Assembly: GCF_010730955.1 (NCBI RefSeq) | Contig: NZ_AP022577.1 | Coordinates: 4,278,001 to 4,342,000, forward strand | From: Mycolicibacterium aubagnense | Lineage (GTDB): Bacteria; Actinomycetota; Actinomycetes; Mycobacteriales; Mycobacteriaceae | Direction: 5' to 3' | DNA length: 64,000 bases | Part shown: piece by piece, positions 1 to 8,200 of the stretch | Layout of the letters: the number at the start of each line of letters is the position of its first letter | Position numbering within the stretch: position 1 is the first letter of the stretch | The notes under the pieces: generated by a model | The model's database searches: none | What the model saw: only the letters and a program-made list of their open reading frames with translations | Told to the model about the DNA's origin: nothing | Translations under genes and position numbers: made by a program

Positions 1-73
1 GCTCATCGATCTCGAGGCGCAGCTCGTCGATGTTGGGGAGGTCGGTTTCGGTTGCCGTGTTTTCGGGAGACAT
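1..73 (-). CDS. Chorismate mutase (AroQ type), N-terminal fragment only
   Basis: Only the first 24 codons are in the window, reading leftwards from ATG at 71-73; the rest lies beyond the left edge. The visible N-terminus ends in NIDELRLEIDE, which resembles the start of helix 1 of the small AroQ chorismate mutases (compare IDTLREEIDRL in M. tuberculosis Rv0948c). That gene is divergent from uvrD1 in M. tuberculosis, as here. The enzyme would convert chorismate to prephenate for Phe/Tyr synthesis. No catalytic residue is visible, so the call rests on the short match and on synteny. Confidence 0.7.
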   Translation of the reverse strand, partial: MSPENTATETDLPNIDELRLEIDE

Positions 74-133
74 TTTTTCCTCGCTGTTGGTGGATTCTGG
101 TGTCATCCGAATTCAGGCCTCACACAACAAACG

Positions 134-164
134 AGCCCCGGATCCGGATGCGGACCACGGGGCT
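134..164. other. Imperfect hairpin between chorismate mutase and uvrD1
   Basis: AGCCCCG at 134-140 pairs with CGGGGCT at 158-164, and an inner TCCG/CGGA pair extends the stem. There is no T-run on either side. It lies in the divergent promoter region and could be a leader hairpin of uvrD1 or part of an untranslated RNA. Confidence 0.4.
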
Positions 165-184
165 GAAGGGAAGCAGCTAAACCC

Positions 185-207
185 CGGGTACCGGCGTCCG
201 GTACCCG
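185..207. promoter_or_regulatory. Perfect 10-bp inverted repeat upstream of uvrD1
   Basis: CGGGTACCGG (185-194) and CCGGTACCCG (198-207) are exact reverse complements around a 3-nt centre. No T-tract follows. The spacing (23 bp in total, about 130 bp before uvrD1) suits either a protein-binding palindrome or a tight leader hairpin. The sequence does not distinguish them. Confidence 0.4.
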
Positions 208-337
208 TAGAAAAATCGCTGCTGCGCATTGAGCACGTTTTGAGTGTGCCATCCCGGCCCGTGCCAGCGCAAAGGGCCGAGCGCAGCGACGGGGAAATGC
301 GTGGGTTGTCGCACCCCGGCGGTAAGTTTGAGCTGAT

Positions 338-2701
338 ATGACGAGCCCCGATATGACCAGCACTGCCCCCGACACCGACCAGTTGTTAGACGGCCTCAAC
401 CCGCAGCAGCGTGCAGCTGTGTTGCACGAGGGTTCGCCCCTGCTGATCGTGGCCGGTGCCGGCTCGGGCAAGACCGCGGTGCTCACCCGGCGCATCGCCT
501 ATCTGCTGGCCAACCGCGACGTCGGCGTCGGCCAGATCCTGGCCATCACGTTCACCAACAAGGCCGCCGCCGAGATGCGTGAGCGCGTGATCCAGTTGGT
601 CGGCACCAAGGCCAAATCCATGTGGGTGTCGACGTTCCATTCCACGTGCGTCCGCATCCTGCGCAACCAGGCGTCGCTGCTGCCGGGGCTGAACTCCAAC
701 TTCTCCATCTACGACGCCGACGACTCGCGCCGTTTGCTGATGATGGTCGGCAAGGATCTGAACCTCGACGTCAAGCGGTACTCGCCGCGCATGCTGGCAA
801 CCGCGATCTCGAACCTGAAGAACGAACTGATCGACCCGCTGCAGGCTGCTTCGGAGGCGTCCGAGGCCGATGAGGACCTGCCGCGCATCGTCGCCGAGGT
901 GTACGGCGAATACCAGCGCCGGCTGCGGGCCGCGAACGCCATGGACTTCGACGACCTGATCGGCGAGACAGTCGCTGTGCTGCAGAGCTTTCCGCAGATC
1001 GCGCAGTACTACCGGCGCCGCTTCCGGCACATCCTGGTCGACGAGTACCAGGACACCAACCACGCGCAGTACGTGCTGGTGCGCGAGCTGGTCGGGCACC
1101 ATCTGGAGGACGGCGCCGACAGTGCCAATCAGGTCCCGCCCGCCGAGCTGTGCGTTGTGGGCGACGCCGACCAGTCCATCTACGCGTTCCGCGGCGCGAC
1201 GATCCGCAACATCGAGGATTTCGAGCGCGACTTCCCGAATGCGAAAACGATTCTGCTGGAACAGAACTACCGGTCCACCCAGACCATCCTGTCGGCCGCG
1301 AACGGTGTCATCAGCCGCAATGCCGGTCGCCGGGACAAGAAGCTGTGGACCGACGCGGGCGAGGGTGAGTTGATCGTCGGCTACGTCGCCGACAACGAGC
1401 ACGATGAGGCGCGGTTCATCGCCGAGGAGATCGACACCCTGACCACCAAGGGCAGCGGCATCGACACCAAGTTCAGTTACGGCGATGTCGCGGTGTTCTA
1501 CCGCACCAACAACTCGTCGCGCTCGGTGGAAGACATCTTCATCCGAGCCGGTATCCCGTACAAAGTCGTTGGCGGCATGCGCTTCTACGAGCGCAAGGAG
1601 ATTCGCGACATCGTCGCGTACCTGCGGGTGCTGGACAACCCGGGCGACTCCGTGAGCATGCGGCGCATCCTCAACACCCCGCGTCGCGGTATCGGCGACC
1701 GAGCCGAAGCGTGTGTGGCGGTGTATGCCGAGAACACCGGCGCCAGCTTCAACGATGCGCTGCAGGCCGCCGCCGAAGGCCGGGTGCCGATGCTGAACTC
1801 CCGTTCGGAGAAGGCAATTGCGAGTTTCGTCGAGCTGCTGGACAGCCTGCGCGGCGGACTCGACGGTGAGCTGGGTGACCTGGTCGAGACGGTGCTGGAC
1901 CGCACCGGCTACCGTCGCGAGCTGGAGGCCTCGAGTGATCCGCAGGATCAGGCGCGGCTGGACAACTTGAACGAATTGGTGAGCGTCGCACACGAATTCA
2001 GCACCGACCTGGCCAATGCTCAGGCCCTTCAGGAAGAGGAGCTGGACGAGGACGTGCCCGACACCGGGGCGTTGGCCGCGTTCCTGGAGCGCGTCTCGCT
2101 GGTGGCGGACGCCGATGAAATCCCCGAGGACGGCGACGGCGTCGTCACCATGATGACGCTGCACACCGCCAAGGGCCTCGAATTCCCCGTGGTTTTCGTG
2201 ACCGGCTGGGAAGACGGCATGTTCCCGCACATGCGCGCACTCGGCGATCCCACGGAACTGTCCGAGGAACGCCGGCTGGCCTACGTCGGCATCACCCGGG
2301 CCCGGCAGCGGCTGTACCTGAGTCGCGCCAAGGTGCGGTCGTCGTGGGGGCAACCCATGCTGAACCCGGAATCACGCTTCCTGCAAGAGATTCCGCAGGA
2401 GCTCATCGACTGGCGACGGGTCGAGCCGCCGCCATCGTTGTCGGCGCCGAGTCGCTACGGCTCTGGTGGATCAGGTGGTGGTCTCGGTGGTGGGCGTCCA
2501 TCGCCCATGCGGCCGGCACCGAACCGCAACAAGCCGCTGGTGGTGCTGTCACCGGGTGACCGCGTCACTCACGACAAGTACGGCCTGGGTCGCGTCGAAG
2601 AGGTCAGTGGCGTCGGCGAATCGGCCATGTCGCTCATCGACTTCGGCAGTTCCGGCCGGGTCAAGTTGATGCACAACCACGCACCGGTGCAGAAGCTTTA
2701 A
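338..2701 (+). CDS. uvrD1: ATP-dependent DNA helicase UvrD1 (PcrA/UvrD family, SF1A)
   Basis: This is a 787-residue SF1A helicase, a 3'-5' translocase of nucleotide excision repair and strand-break repair. Walker A AGSGKT is at 41-46 and the DEYQD box (motif II) starts at D235. Further SF1 motifs (GDADQSIY, QNYRS, TLHTAKGLEF, VGITRA) follow in order. After about residue 700 a Gly/Ser-rich linker leads to the C-terminal Tudor-like domain that binds RNA polymerase and Ku in this family. Cys459 in the 2B domain (GDRAEACVAVYAENTG) matches the Cys reported to mediate redox-dependent dimerisation of M. tuberculosis UvrD1. ATG at 338 is the first start; the Met at codon 6 is possible. Length and sequence match Rv0949 closely. 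Confidence 0.97.
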   Translation: MTSPDMTSTAPDTDQLLDGLNPQQRAAVLHEGSPLLIVAGAGSGKTAVLTRRIAYLLANRDVGVGQILAITFTNKAAAEMRERVIQLVGTKAKSMWVSTFHSTCVRILRNQASLLPGLNSNFSIYDADDSRRLLMMVGKDLNLDVKRYSPRMLATAISNLKNELIDPLQAASEASEADEDLPRIVAEVYGEYQRRLRAANAMDFDDLIGETVAVLQSFPQIAQYYRRRFRHILVDEYQDTNHAQYVLVRELVGHHLEDGADSANQVPPAELCVVGDADQSIYAFRGATIRNIEDFERDFPNAKTILLEQNYRSTQTILSAANGVISRNAGRRDKKLWTDAGEGELIVGYVADNEHDEARFIAEEIDTLTTKGSGIDTKFSYGDVAVFYRTNNSSRSVEDIFIRAGIPYKVVGGMRFYERKEIRDIVAYLRVLDNPGDSVSMRRILNTPRRGIGDRAEACVAVYAENTGASFNDALQAAAEGRVPMLNSRSEKAIASFVELLDSLRGGLDGELGDLVETVLDRTGYRRELEASSDPQDQARLDNLNELVSVAHEFSTDLANAQALQEEELDEDVPDTGALAAFLERVSLVADADEIPEDGDGVVTMMTLHTAKGLEFPVVFVTGWEDGMFPHMRALGDPTELSEERRLAYVGITRARQRLYLSRAKVRSSWGQPMLNPESRFLQEIPQELIDWRRVEPPPSLSAPSRYGSGGSGGGLGGGRPSPMRPAPNRNKPLVVLSPGDRVTHDKYGLGRVEEVSGVGESAMSLIDFGSSGRVKLMHNHAPVQKL

Positions 2702-2766
2702 TACCGCCGAGCGCAAAAACCGCTGGTGCGATCTCGCTGATTTTTAGCTGGCTTCCGTTGGCGGAA

Positions 2767-3504
2767 TCAGACTTTGGTGCACCAGCGTCCGGTGACGGGC
2801 AGCATCGCGAGCACAATGCTCGTGATGGGTAACACCGGGATGCCGTAGACGATCGGCGGCAGTTTCGCACCGGCGACGAACAAGCTGGCGAAGATCACCA
2901 ACGTCACCAGGGCGCCGACGACCACCAGCATCCGGCCGGTGCGATGGCGCAGCAGCACCGCGATCTGGCCGCCGATGGTCGCCCCGGCAGAGACCGCGGC
3001 GAGGAAGCCGATGGCGACGCAGAACAGCGGGTCGGTGCGCCACCATCCGGCGATCAGCGAGGTCGCGATGACCGCCGTGGCCCAGCCGCTCAAGATGCAG
3101 GCCGTGGCGGTCGCGCAGGCGGCGAACGGGCTGGGTGGAGGCTTCGGGGCTGCGTCCTTGCTGTGGCCGGGTGCCGCGATGTGGCTGGTCCCCGGGGCGT
3201 CGGGTTCGATCAGCCCGGGCAGGATCAGGCCGGTGGCCGCCGGTTCGATGATGCTGGTCTGCGGGGCATCGGCCACGGGGATGGCGCTGGTCGGTGTGCG
3301 CCGGATGATGCTGGTCGCCGGTGCGCTGTCGTCAGCGGGATGCACGATCGGGATGGCGCCCGTCGGAGCGCGACGAATCAGGCCGGTCTTGGCGTCGTCA
3401 TCAGGTGTGCGCGCGAATGCAGGGCCGGACTGCCGTCCGAAAGTCTGCGTGGGGTCGGACAAGTGCGTCTGGGCTGGCCCGTCGGCGGTGTTGTCGTCCT
3501 TCAC
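2767..3504 (-). CDS. Four-TM membrane protein with disordered repetitive N-terminus
   Basis: This 245-residue protein starts 3 bp after the M23 peptidase stop, so the two probably form one transcript. The first ~125 residues are Pro/Ala/Thr-rich and carry three degenerate copies of a motif: TGLIRRAPTGAIP, TSIIRRTPTSAIP and TSIIEPAATGLILP. Four hydrophobic segments follow (roughly residues 128-152, 160-182, 190-212 and 220-240), ending in a short basic tail. I recognise no family. A conserved repetitive cytosolic tail on a small membrane domain, beside an envelope peptidase, suggests an envelope-associated role, but that is inference. I know of no counterpart at this position in the M. tuberculosis order. 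Confidence 0.75.
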   Translation of the reverse strand: MKDDNTADGPAQTHLSDPTQTFGRQSGPAFARTPDDDAKTGLIRRAPTGAIPIVHPADDSAPATSIIRRTPTSAIPVADAPQTSIIEPAATGLILPGLIEPDAPGTSHIAAPGHSKDAAPKPPPSPFAACATATACILSGWATAVIATSLIAGWWRTDPLFCVAIGFLAAVSAGATIGGQIAVLLRHRTGRMLVVVGALVTLVIFASLFVAGAKLPPIVYGIPVLPITSIVLAMLPVTGRWCTKV

Positions 3505-3507
3505 GGA

Positions 3508-4644
3508 TCAGCCGACGTAGTTACCCGGGCTCAGGCCACGCTGTGCCAGCCACGGCACGGGGTCGATGCGCTGGCTGCCGCCCAGAAGTACCTCGAAGTG
3601 GCAGTGCGGGCCGGTCGAATTGCCACGGTTGCCGATGGTGGCGATCTGGTCGCCGGCGAAGACGCGCTGGCCAACCGACACCACCCAGGTGTTGACGTGG
3701 CCGTACAGCGTCACGGTGCCATCGGAGTGCCGGATCTTGACCCAGGCGCCGTAACCGGCGGTCGGCCCGGCGGCGACGACCACGCCGTCGGAAACCGCGA
3801 CGATCGGGGTGCCGATCGAGTTGGCAAGGTCGATGCCGCCGTGCAGCGCGCCCCAGCGGTAGCCGAATCCGGAGGTGAAGACACCCTTGGTCGGCATCAC
3901 GAACAGCGGGCGGGCCAGCCGGGCTTCACGTTCGGCACGTTCCTGCGCGTACGCGGCGCCGTTGGCCAGCTCCTGCGCGTGCACCGCGCCGGACGAGGCG
4001 GCCGGTTCGACGTTGACGATCTGGATGCCATCAGCCGACCCTGCGGGACCAGAGGCCTGGACTTGATCGGCGGCCAGCTTGGTGCTGGTCGGCTGATCAG
4101 CGCTGGCCATCATCGAGTACCCGGCGGCGGCGGTGGCGCCGACAGCCATGGCAGCGGCGACCAGGCGGCCCTTCACACCGTGAACGGGCTCGGGCTTGCG
4201 GTGGGTGCCACGGCTCGCGCGCAGATCGATGACGTCGGTGTCGTCGAGACCGTTGCTGGTATCGGTGTGGCTGTCGCGGTAGGCGCTCGCGGAGAGGCGC
4301 TGGGCGCCTTCGGGCTGCCGGAATTCGGCCGGAACAGTCAGGACCAGGGGAGTTTCGTCGTCGGTGTCGTTCAGATCGTCGAGCTCGGGGGCGGCGTTGA
4401 CGCGGGAATCGCGGTCGAAGGCGCTCTCGGAGAGGTCCAGATCGTGCAGATCGCCGAACTCGTTGAACGGGATGATGTCGGTCACTTCGGCAGGGCTCAC
4501 AGCGCGGGATAGCTTGATGGTGCGGGCAGCGTTCTCGCTTATGCCGGCGTTCGTCGCTTCTCCGAGGGGAGTGCCAGACGAATCGTGCTCAGCCAACCGA
4601 AAATTCCTTTGCTCCGTGACCGTACCGTTACCGAGACCGCCCAT
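3508..4644 (-). CDS. LytM/M23 family peptidase, membrane-anchored
   Basis: This is the counterpart of Rv0950c, which sits between uvrD1 and sucC in M. tuberculosis. Counting from ATG at 4644 (378 aa), about 155 acidic, disordered cytosolic residues precede one transmembrane helix (about 160-181), a coil-rich linker with Ala/Glu repeats, and a C-terminal M23 domain. The metal and catalytic residues are intact: HGGID (H268, D272) and HCHFE (H347, H349). It should act on peptidoglycan cross-bridges or regulate such an enzyme outside the membrane. The upstream ATG at 4719 (403 aa) is also open; no convincing ribosome site decides between them. The downstream neighbour is a membrane protein 3 bp away. 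Confidence 0.9.
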   Translation of the reverse strand: MGGLGNGTVTEQRNFRLAEHDSSGTPLGEATNAGISENAARTIKLSRAVSPAEVTDIIPFNEFGDLHDLDLSESAFDRDSRVNAAPELDDLNDTDDETPLVLTVPAEFRQPEGAQRLSASAYRDSHTDTSNGLDDTDVIDLRASRGTHRKPEPVHGVKGRLVAAAMAVGATAAAGYSMMASADQPTSTKLAADQVQASGPAGSADGIQIVNVEPAASSGAVHAQELANGAAYAQERAEREARLARPLFVMPTKGVFTSGFGYRWGALHGGIDLANSIGTPIVAVSDGVVVAAGPTAGYGAWVKIRHSDGTVTLYGHVNTWVVSVGQRVFAGDQIATIGNRGNSTGPHCHFEVLLGGSQRIDPVPWLAQRGLSPGNYVG

Positions 4645-4865
4645 GACGGTACTGAAAATCAGAACCGAATGGCAACCTATCGATGTCATCTGGCGGGAAC
4701 TGTGATTTGCCTCACTCATTCAGGTCGGGTGAGATGTACCACATGGGTGGTAGGCGGTGCTGGCTACTCACGCGTACATAGATACAGTGCGCAACGAGCC
4801 AGTGCGGCCCAACGCTGAAGTGAATTCAATCGTCAACGCAGACAGAACGGGATTTCTCAGAGCTC

Positions 4866-6029
4866 ATGGATCTCTTCGAGTACCAGGCGAAAGAGCTGTT
4901 CGCCAAGCACAACGTCCCTACTACACCGGGCCGGGTCACCGAGTCCGCCGATGACGCCAAGGCGATCGCCGAGGAGATCGGCAAGCCCGTGATGATCAAG
5001 GCGCAGGTCAAGGTCGGCGGCCGTGGTAAGGCCGGTGGCGTGAAGTACGCCGCCACCCCGGAGGACGCTCTCACGCACGCGCAGAACATCCTCGGCCTGG
5101 ACATCAAGGGCCACATCGTCAAGAAGCTGCTCGTTGCCGAGGCCAGCGACATCGCGGAGGAGTACTACATCTCCTTCCTGCTCGATCGCGCCAACCGCAC
5201 CTACCTGGCCATGTGCTCGGTCGAGGGTGGCATGGAGATCGAAGAGGTCGCCGCCACCAAGCCGGAGCGTCTCGCCAAGGTTCCCGTCAACGCCGTCAAG
5301 GGTGTTGACCTGGCCTTCGCCCGCGAGATCGCCGAGAAGGGCCACCTGCCCGCCGAGGTGCTCGACGCCGCGGCCGTGACCATCCAGAAGCTGTGGGAGG
5401 TCTTCGTCGCCGAGGACGCCACCCTGGTCGAGGTCAACCCGCTGGTCCGCACCCCTGACGATCGCATCCTGGCCCTCGACGGCAAGGTCACCCTGGACGA
5501 GAACGCTAACTTCCGTCAGCCCGGCCACGCCGAGTTCGAGGACAAGGAAGCCACCGACCCGCTGGAGCTCAAGGCCAAGGAGCACGACCTCAACTACGTC
5601 AAGCTGGACGGCTCGGTCGGCATCATCGGTAACGGTGCCGGTCTGGTCATGTCGACGCTGGACGTCGTCGCGTACGCCGGCGAGAACCACGGTGGCGTGA
5701 AGCCCGCCAACTTCCTGGACATCGGCGGGGGCGCCTCGGCCGAGGTGATGGCCGCCGGCCTGGACGTCATCCTGAACGACAGCCAGGTCAAGAGCGTCTT
5801 CGTGAACGTCTTCGGTGGCATCACCGCGTGTGACGCGGTCGCCAACGGCATCGTCAAGGCTCTGGAAATGCTGGGCGACGAGGCCAACAAGCCGCTGGTC
5901 GTCCGTCTCGACGGCAACAACGTCGACGAGGGCCGCCGCATCCTGGCCGAGGCCAACCACCCGCTGGTGATCCAGGCCCAGACCATGGACGCCGGTGCCG
6001 ACAAAGCCGCCGAGCTGGCCAACAAGTAA
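4866..6029 (+). CDS. sucC: Succinyl-CoA synthetase (ADP-forming) beta subunit
   Basis: This 387-residue ATP-grasp protein has the normal SucC length. With SucD it interconverts succinyl-CoA and succinate while making ATP in the TCA cycle. The N-terminal [12 protein letters not shown] start and the Gly-rich nucleotide loop GGRGKAGG at 51-58 are diagnostic, and the C-terminal half is the CoA-ligase-like domain. ATG at 4866 has only a weak purine stretch upstream (GGGATTT, 13-20 bp away). sucD follows after 15 bp in the same direction. The 5' region (4645-4865) separates it from the divergent M23 gene and must hold both promoters. Confidence 0.98.
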   Translation: MDLFEYQAKELFAKHNVPTTPGRVTESADDAKAIAEEIGKPVMIKAQVKVGGRGKAGGVKYAATPEDALTHAQNILGLDIKGHIVKKLLVAEASDIAEEYYISFLLDRANRTYLAMCSVEGGMEIEEVAATKPERLAKVPVNAVKGVDLAFAREIAEKGHLPAEVLDAAAVTIQKLWEVFVAEDATLVEVNPLVRTPDDRILALDGKVTLDENANFRQPGHAEFEDKEATDPLELKAKEHDLNYVKLDGSVGIIGNGAGLVMSTLDVVAYAGENHGGVKPANFLDIGGGASAEVMAAGLDVILNDSQVKSVFVNVFGGITACDAVANGIVKALEMLGDEANKPLVVRLDGNNVDEGRRILAEANHPLVIQAQTMDAGADKAAELANK

Positions 6030-6044
6030 GGGAGCCAACAACTT

Positions 6045-6947
6045 ATGTCTATCTTCCTGAACAAGGATTCCAAGGTCATCGTCCAGGGCATCACCGGCGG
6101 TGAGGGCACCAAGCACACCAAGCTGATGCTGAAGGCCGGCACCCAGGTCGTCGGTGGCGTGAACGCGCGCAAGGCCGGCACCAAGGTCTCGCACGTGGAC
6201 AAGGACGGCAACCCCGTAGAGCTGCCGGTGTTCGCCACCGTGGCCGAGGCAATGAAGGAGACCGGCGCCGACGTGTCGATCGCCTTTGTGCCGCCCGCCT
6301 TCTCCAAGGACGCCATCATCGAGGCCATCGACGCGGAGATCCCGCTGCTGGTCGTCATCACCGAGGGCATCCCGGTGCAGGACAGCGCATACGCGTGGGC
6401 CTACAACGTGGATAAGGGCCAGAAGACGCGCATCATCGGCCCGAACTGCCCGGGCATCATCACCCCCGGTGAGGCGCTGGTCGGCATCACGCCGAACAAC
6501 ATCACCGGCAAGGGTCCGATCGGTCTGGTCTCCAAGTCCGGCACCCTGACCTACCAGATGATGTACGAACTGCGGGACTTCGGCTTCTCGACCGCCATCG
6601 GCATCGGCGGCGACCCGGTCATCGGCACCACCCACATCGACGCCATCGAGGCGTTCGAGAAGGACCCGGAGACCAAGGTCATCGTGATGATCGGTGAGAT
6701 CGGTGGCGACGCCGAAGAGCGTGCCGCCGACTACATCAAGGCCAATGTCACCAAGCCGGTCGTCGGCTACGTCGCGGGCTTCACCGCTCCGGAGGGCAAG
6801 ACCATGGGCCACGCCGGCGCCATCGTGTCGGGCTCGTCGGGTACCGCTCAGGCCAAGAAGGAAGCCCTCGAGGCTGCCGGCGTGAAGGTCGGCAAGACCC
6901 CGTCGGCCACCGCTGCTCTGGCTCGCGAGATCCTGCAGTCGCTGTAA
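6045..6947 (+). CDS. sucD: Succinyl-CoA synthetase alpha subunit
   Basis: This 300-residue protein has an N-terminal CoA-binding Rossmann domain ([15 protein letters not shown]) and a C-terminal ligase domain. His256, in GHAGAIVSG, is the histidine that is phosphorylated during catalysis. The ribosome site GGGAG lies 10 bp before ATG 6045. It partners with sucC immediately upstream, and the transcript ends at the strong hairpin at 6962-6993. Length and motifs match Rv0952 and other bacterial SucD proteins. Confidence 0.98.
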   Translation: MSIFLNKDSKVIVQGITGGEGTKHTKLMLKAGTQVVGGVNARKAGTKVSHVDKDGNPVELPVFATVAEAMKETGADVSIAFVPPAFSKDAIIEAIDAEIPLLVVITEGIPVQDSAYAWAYNVDKGQKTRIIGPNCPGIITPGEALVGITPNNITGKGPIGLVSKSGTLTYQMMYELRDFGFSTAIGIGGDPVIGTTHIDAIEAFEKDPETKVIVMIGEIGGDAEERAADYIKANVTKPVVGYVAGFTAPEGKTMGHAGAIVSGSSGTAQAKKEALEAAGVKVGKTPSATAALAREILQSL

Positions 6948-6961
6948 TTCAGTAGCTTCGG

Positions 6962-6993
6962 CAATGCCCCGCACCGTGAGGTGCGGGGCATTG
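6962..6993 (+). terminator. Intrinsic terminator after sucCD
   Basis: A perfect 14-bp stem (6962-6975 with 6980-6993) encloses a GTGA loop, 15 bp after the sucD stop. TTGTTTG follows. The stem is GC-rich in the centre and AT at the base. Confidence 0.85.
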
Positions 6994-7037
6994 TTGTTTG
7001 TGCTGCGTGCGTCGAACGCGCCGTTCGGGCTGTGCGT

Positions 7038-7093
7038 CGAAACTGACTGAGCGGCGGAAAATCACCCCGAAAACCGCCATGCGGTCAGTTTCG
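7038..7093. repeat. Large inverted repeat between sucD and the STAND ATPase gene
   Basis: CGAAACTGAC (7038-7047) is the exact reverse complement of GTCAGTTTCG (7084-7093). Inside are a second GGCGG/CCGCC pair and an A-rich loop. It lies 19 bp after the end of the leftward ATPase gene and could terminate it; it also has the look of a dispersed intergenic hairpin. Confidence 0.45.
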
Positions 7094-7111
7094 GTGGGAC
7101 AGTGCGCAGGT

Positions 7112-8197
7112 TCAGGGTTGGCGGCGCTCGCGGTAGTGCAAGTAGTTCCGGAGCAGCGGGTCGCTCAGGTCGTACCAGGTGGCGCGGCGGTCGCCGGAGT
7201 CCGCCTTTCCGGGGTGGACCCAGCCGCCGGTCGTCAAACGGCCCAAGGCGGCCGAGGCCGACTGATTTGAAATACCCACGGCCGCAGCAAGATCGGTCAC
7301 TGTGCGTGCACCGTCGGCGCGGGCCAGTTCGACGATCAGCCGTTGTTCGCCGGCCGGAAGCTGCCACAGCAGTTGCTGGTAATGCGGCGTCAGCTGTTCC
7401 AGGGCCGCATCGGCGGCGGGTGTGACGCTTTCCAGCGCGGCTCGGTCGGCGGTGTCCGCGATGATCTGCCAGACCCGCGGGGACCAGCCGACAAGCTGGG
7501 CGACGTCGTCGATCCGGGTCAGCCCTTCGGAAGTCTGGGCGTACGAAGCCAATTCGCGGTCGCGGGCGCGCTGGGTGAGGAGCTCGGCGACATTTGTGTC
7601 GGTGAGGTCGGGTAGTTCCTCGATGATGAACGACCCGTACCACGGGTGGGTGCGCGACGAGACGGCCGGGAACAATGCCGGTGCCGTCGCGAAAACCAGT
7701 ACCGCGGTAGATGTTTCGACCCAGGCGCGGAAGCTGCCCTGTCCTGCTTCGCCGATGGCGTCGAAGATGCGGTCGGCGTTCTCGACGGCGATCAGCACCA
7801 TTCTGCCCGCGGCGAGATCGAGAATTTCCCGTTCCAGTTCCAGTGCGTCGCCGCGGAGCTCGCGTGCGCGTGCCGCCACGTCCGGGCCCTGGGTGCGGAG
7901 CAGCTCGACGAGCAGATCGGGGTAGCTGCCGATGGCGAGGGCATCCTCCGGAAGCGCCAGCAGCAGTGTCGCTTTCGCAGCCTTGCGCTGTTTCAACGCG
8001 CGATGAATCGCAACGCTGAGTGTGTGGGTCTTACCGGCGCCGCGAGGCGCGACGAGCAAGGTATGCGGCCGCGACCCATCCTGTGCAGAGCTGGCGATGC
8101 GGTCCGTCAGTCGTTTGAGTAGCGGACCGCGGCCGACCGTACGGGCGTCGAGCTCAACGGGGTCGACAGTGCCGGGGGAGAAGGCGGGGTGGGTCAT
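7112..8197 (-). CDS. STAND/AAA-type ATPase with C-terminal winged helix
   Basis: This 361-residue protein has a P-loop APRGAGKT at 50-57 and a degenerate Walker B (MVLIAVENADR). A sensor-like region follows, then a C-terminal winged-helix domain (TVTDLAAAVGISNQSASAALGRL). It ends in YDLSDPLLRNYLHYRE, which resembles the terminal motif of archaeal-type (MNS clade) STAND ATPases. The order (Orc/Cdc6-like ATPase then DNA-binding wHTH) suggests ATP-switched DNA or partner binding. It begins 3 bp after the stop of a second, different ATPase gene, so both are one operon. Functions known for this broad class include regulation and defence. Nothing here identifies the target. Confidence 0.8.
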   Translation of the reverse strand: MTHPAFSPGTVDPVELDARTVGRGPLLKRLTDRIASSAQDGSRPHTLLVAPRGAGKTHTLSVAIHRALKQRKAAKATLLLALPEDALAIGSYPDLLVELLRTQGPDVAARARELRGDALELEREILDLAAGRMVLIAVENADRIFDAIGEAGQGSFRAWVETSTAVLVFATAPALFPAVSSRTHPWYGSFIIEELPDLTDTNVAELLTQRARDRELASYAQTSEGLTRIDDVAQLVGWSPRVWQIIADTADRAALESVTPAADAALEQLTPHYQQLLWQLPAGEQRLIVELARADGARTVTDLAAAVGISNQSASAALGRLTTGGWVHPGKADSGDRRATWYDLSDPLLRNYLHYRERRQP

Positions 8198-8200
8198 TGT

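Noticed and set aside
30..341. 103-codon plus-strand frame across the chorismate mutase start and the spacer
   Set aside because: It runs through the divergent promoter region and hairpins, and has no family features.
386..2353. Long 655-codon open frame antisense to uvrD1
   Set aside because: High-GC third-position shadow of uvrD1. Product is His/Val/Gly/Arg-rich with no domain and the opposite strand is a clear helicase.
4857..6974. 705-codon open frame antisense to sucC and sucD
   Set aside because: Spans two known genes and the spacer, with low-complexity product; an artefact of codon bias.
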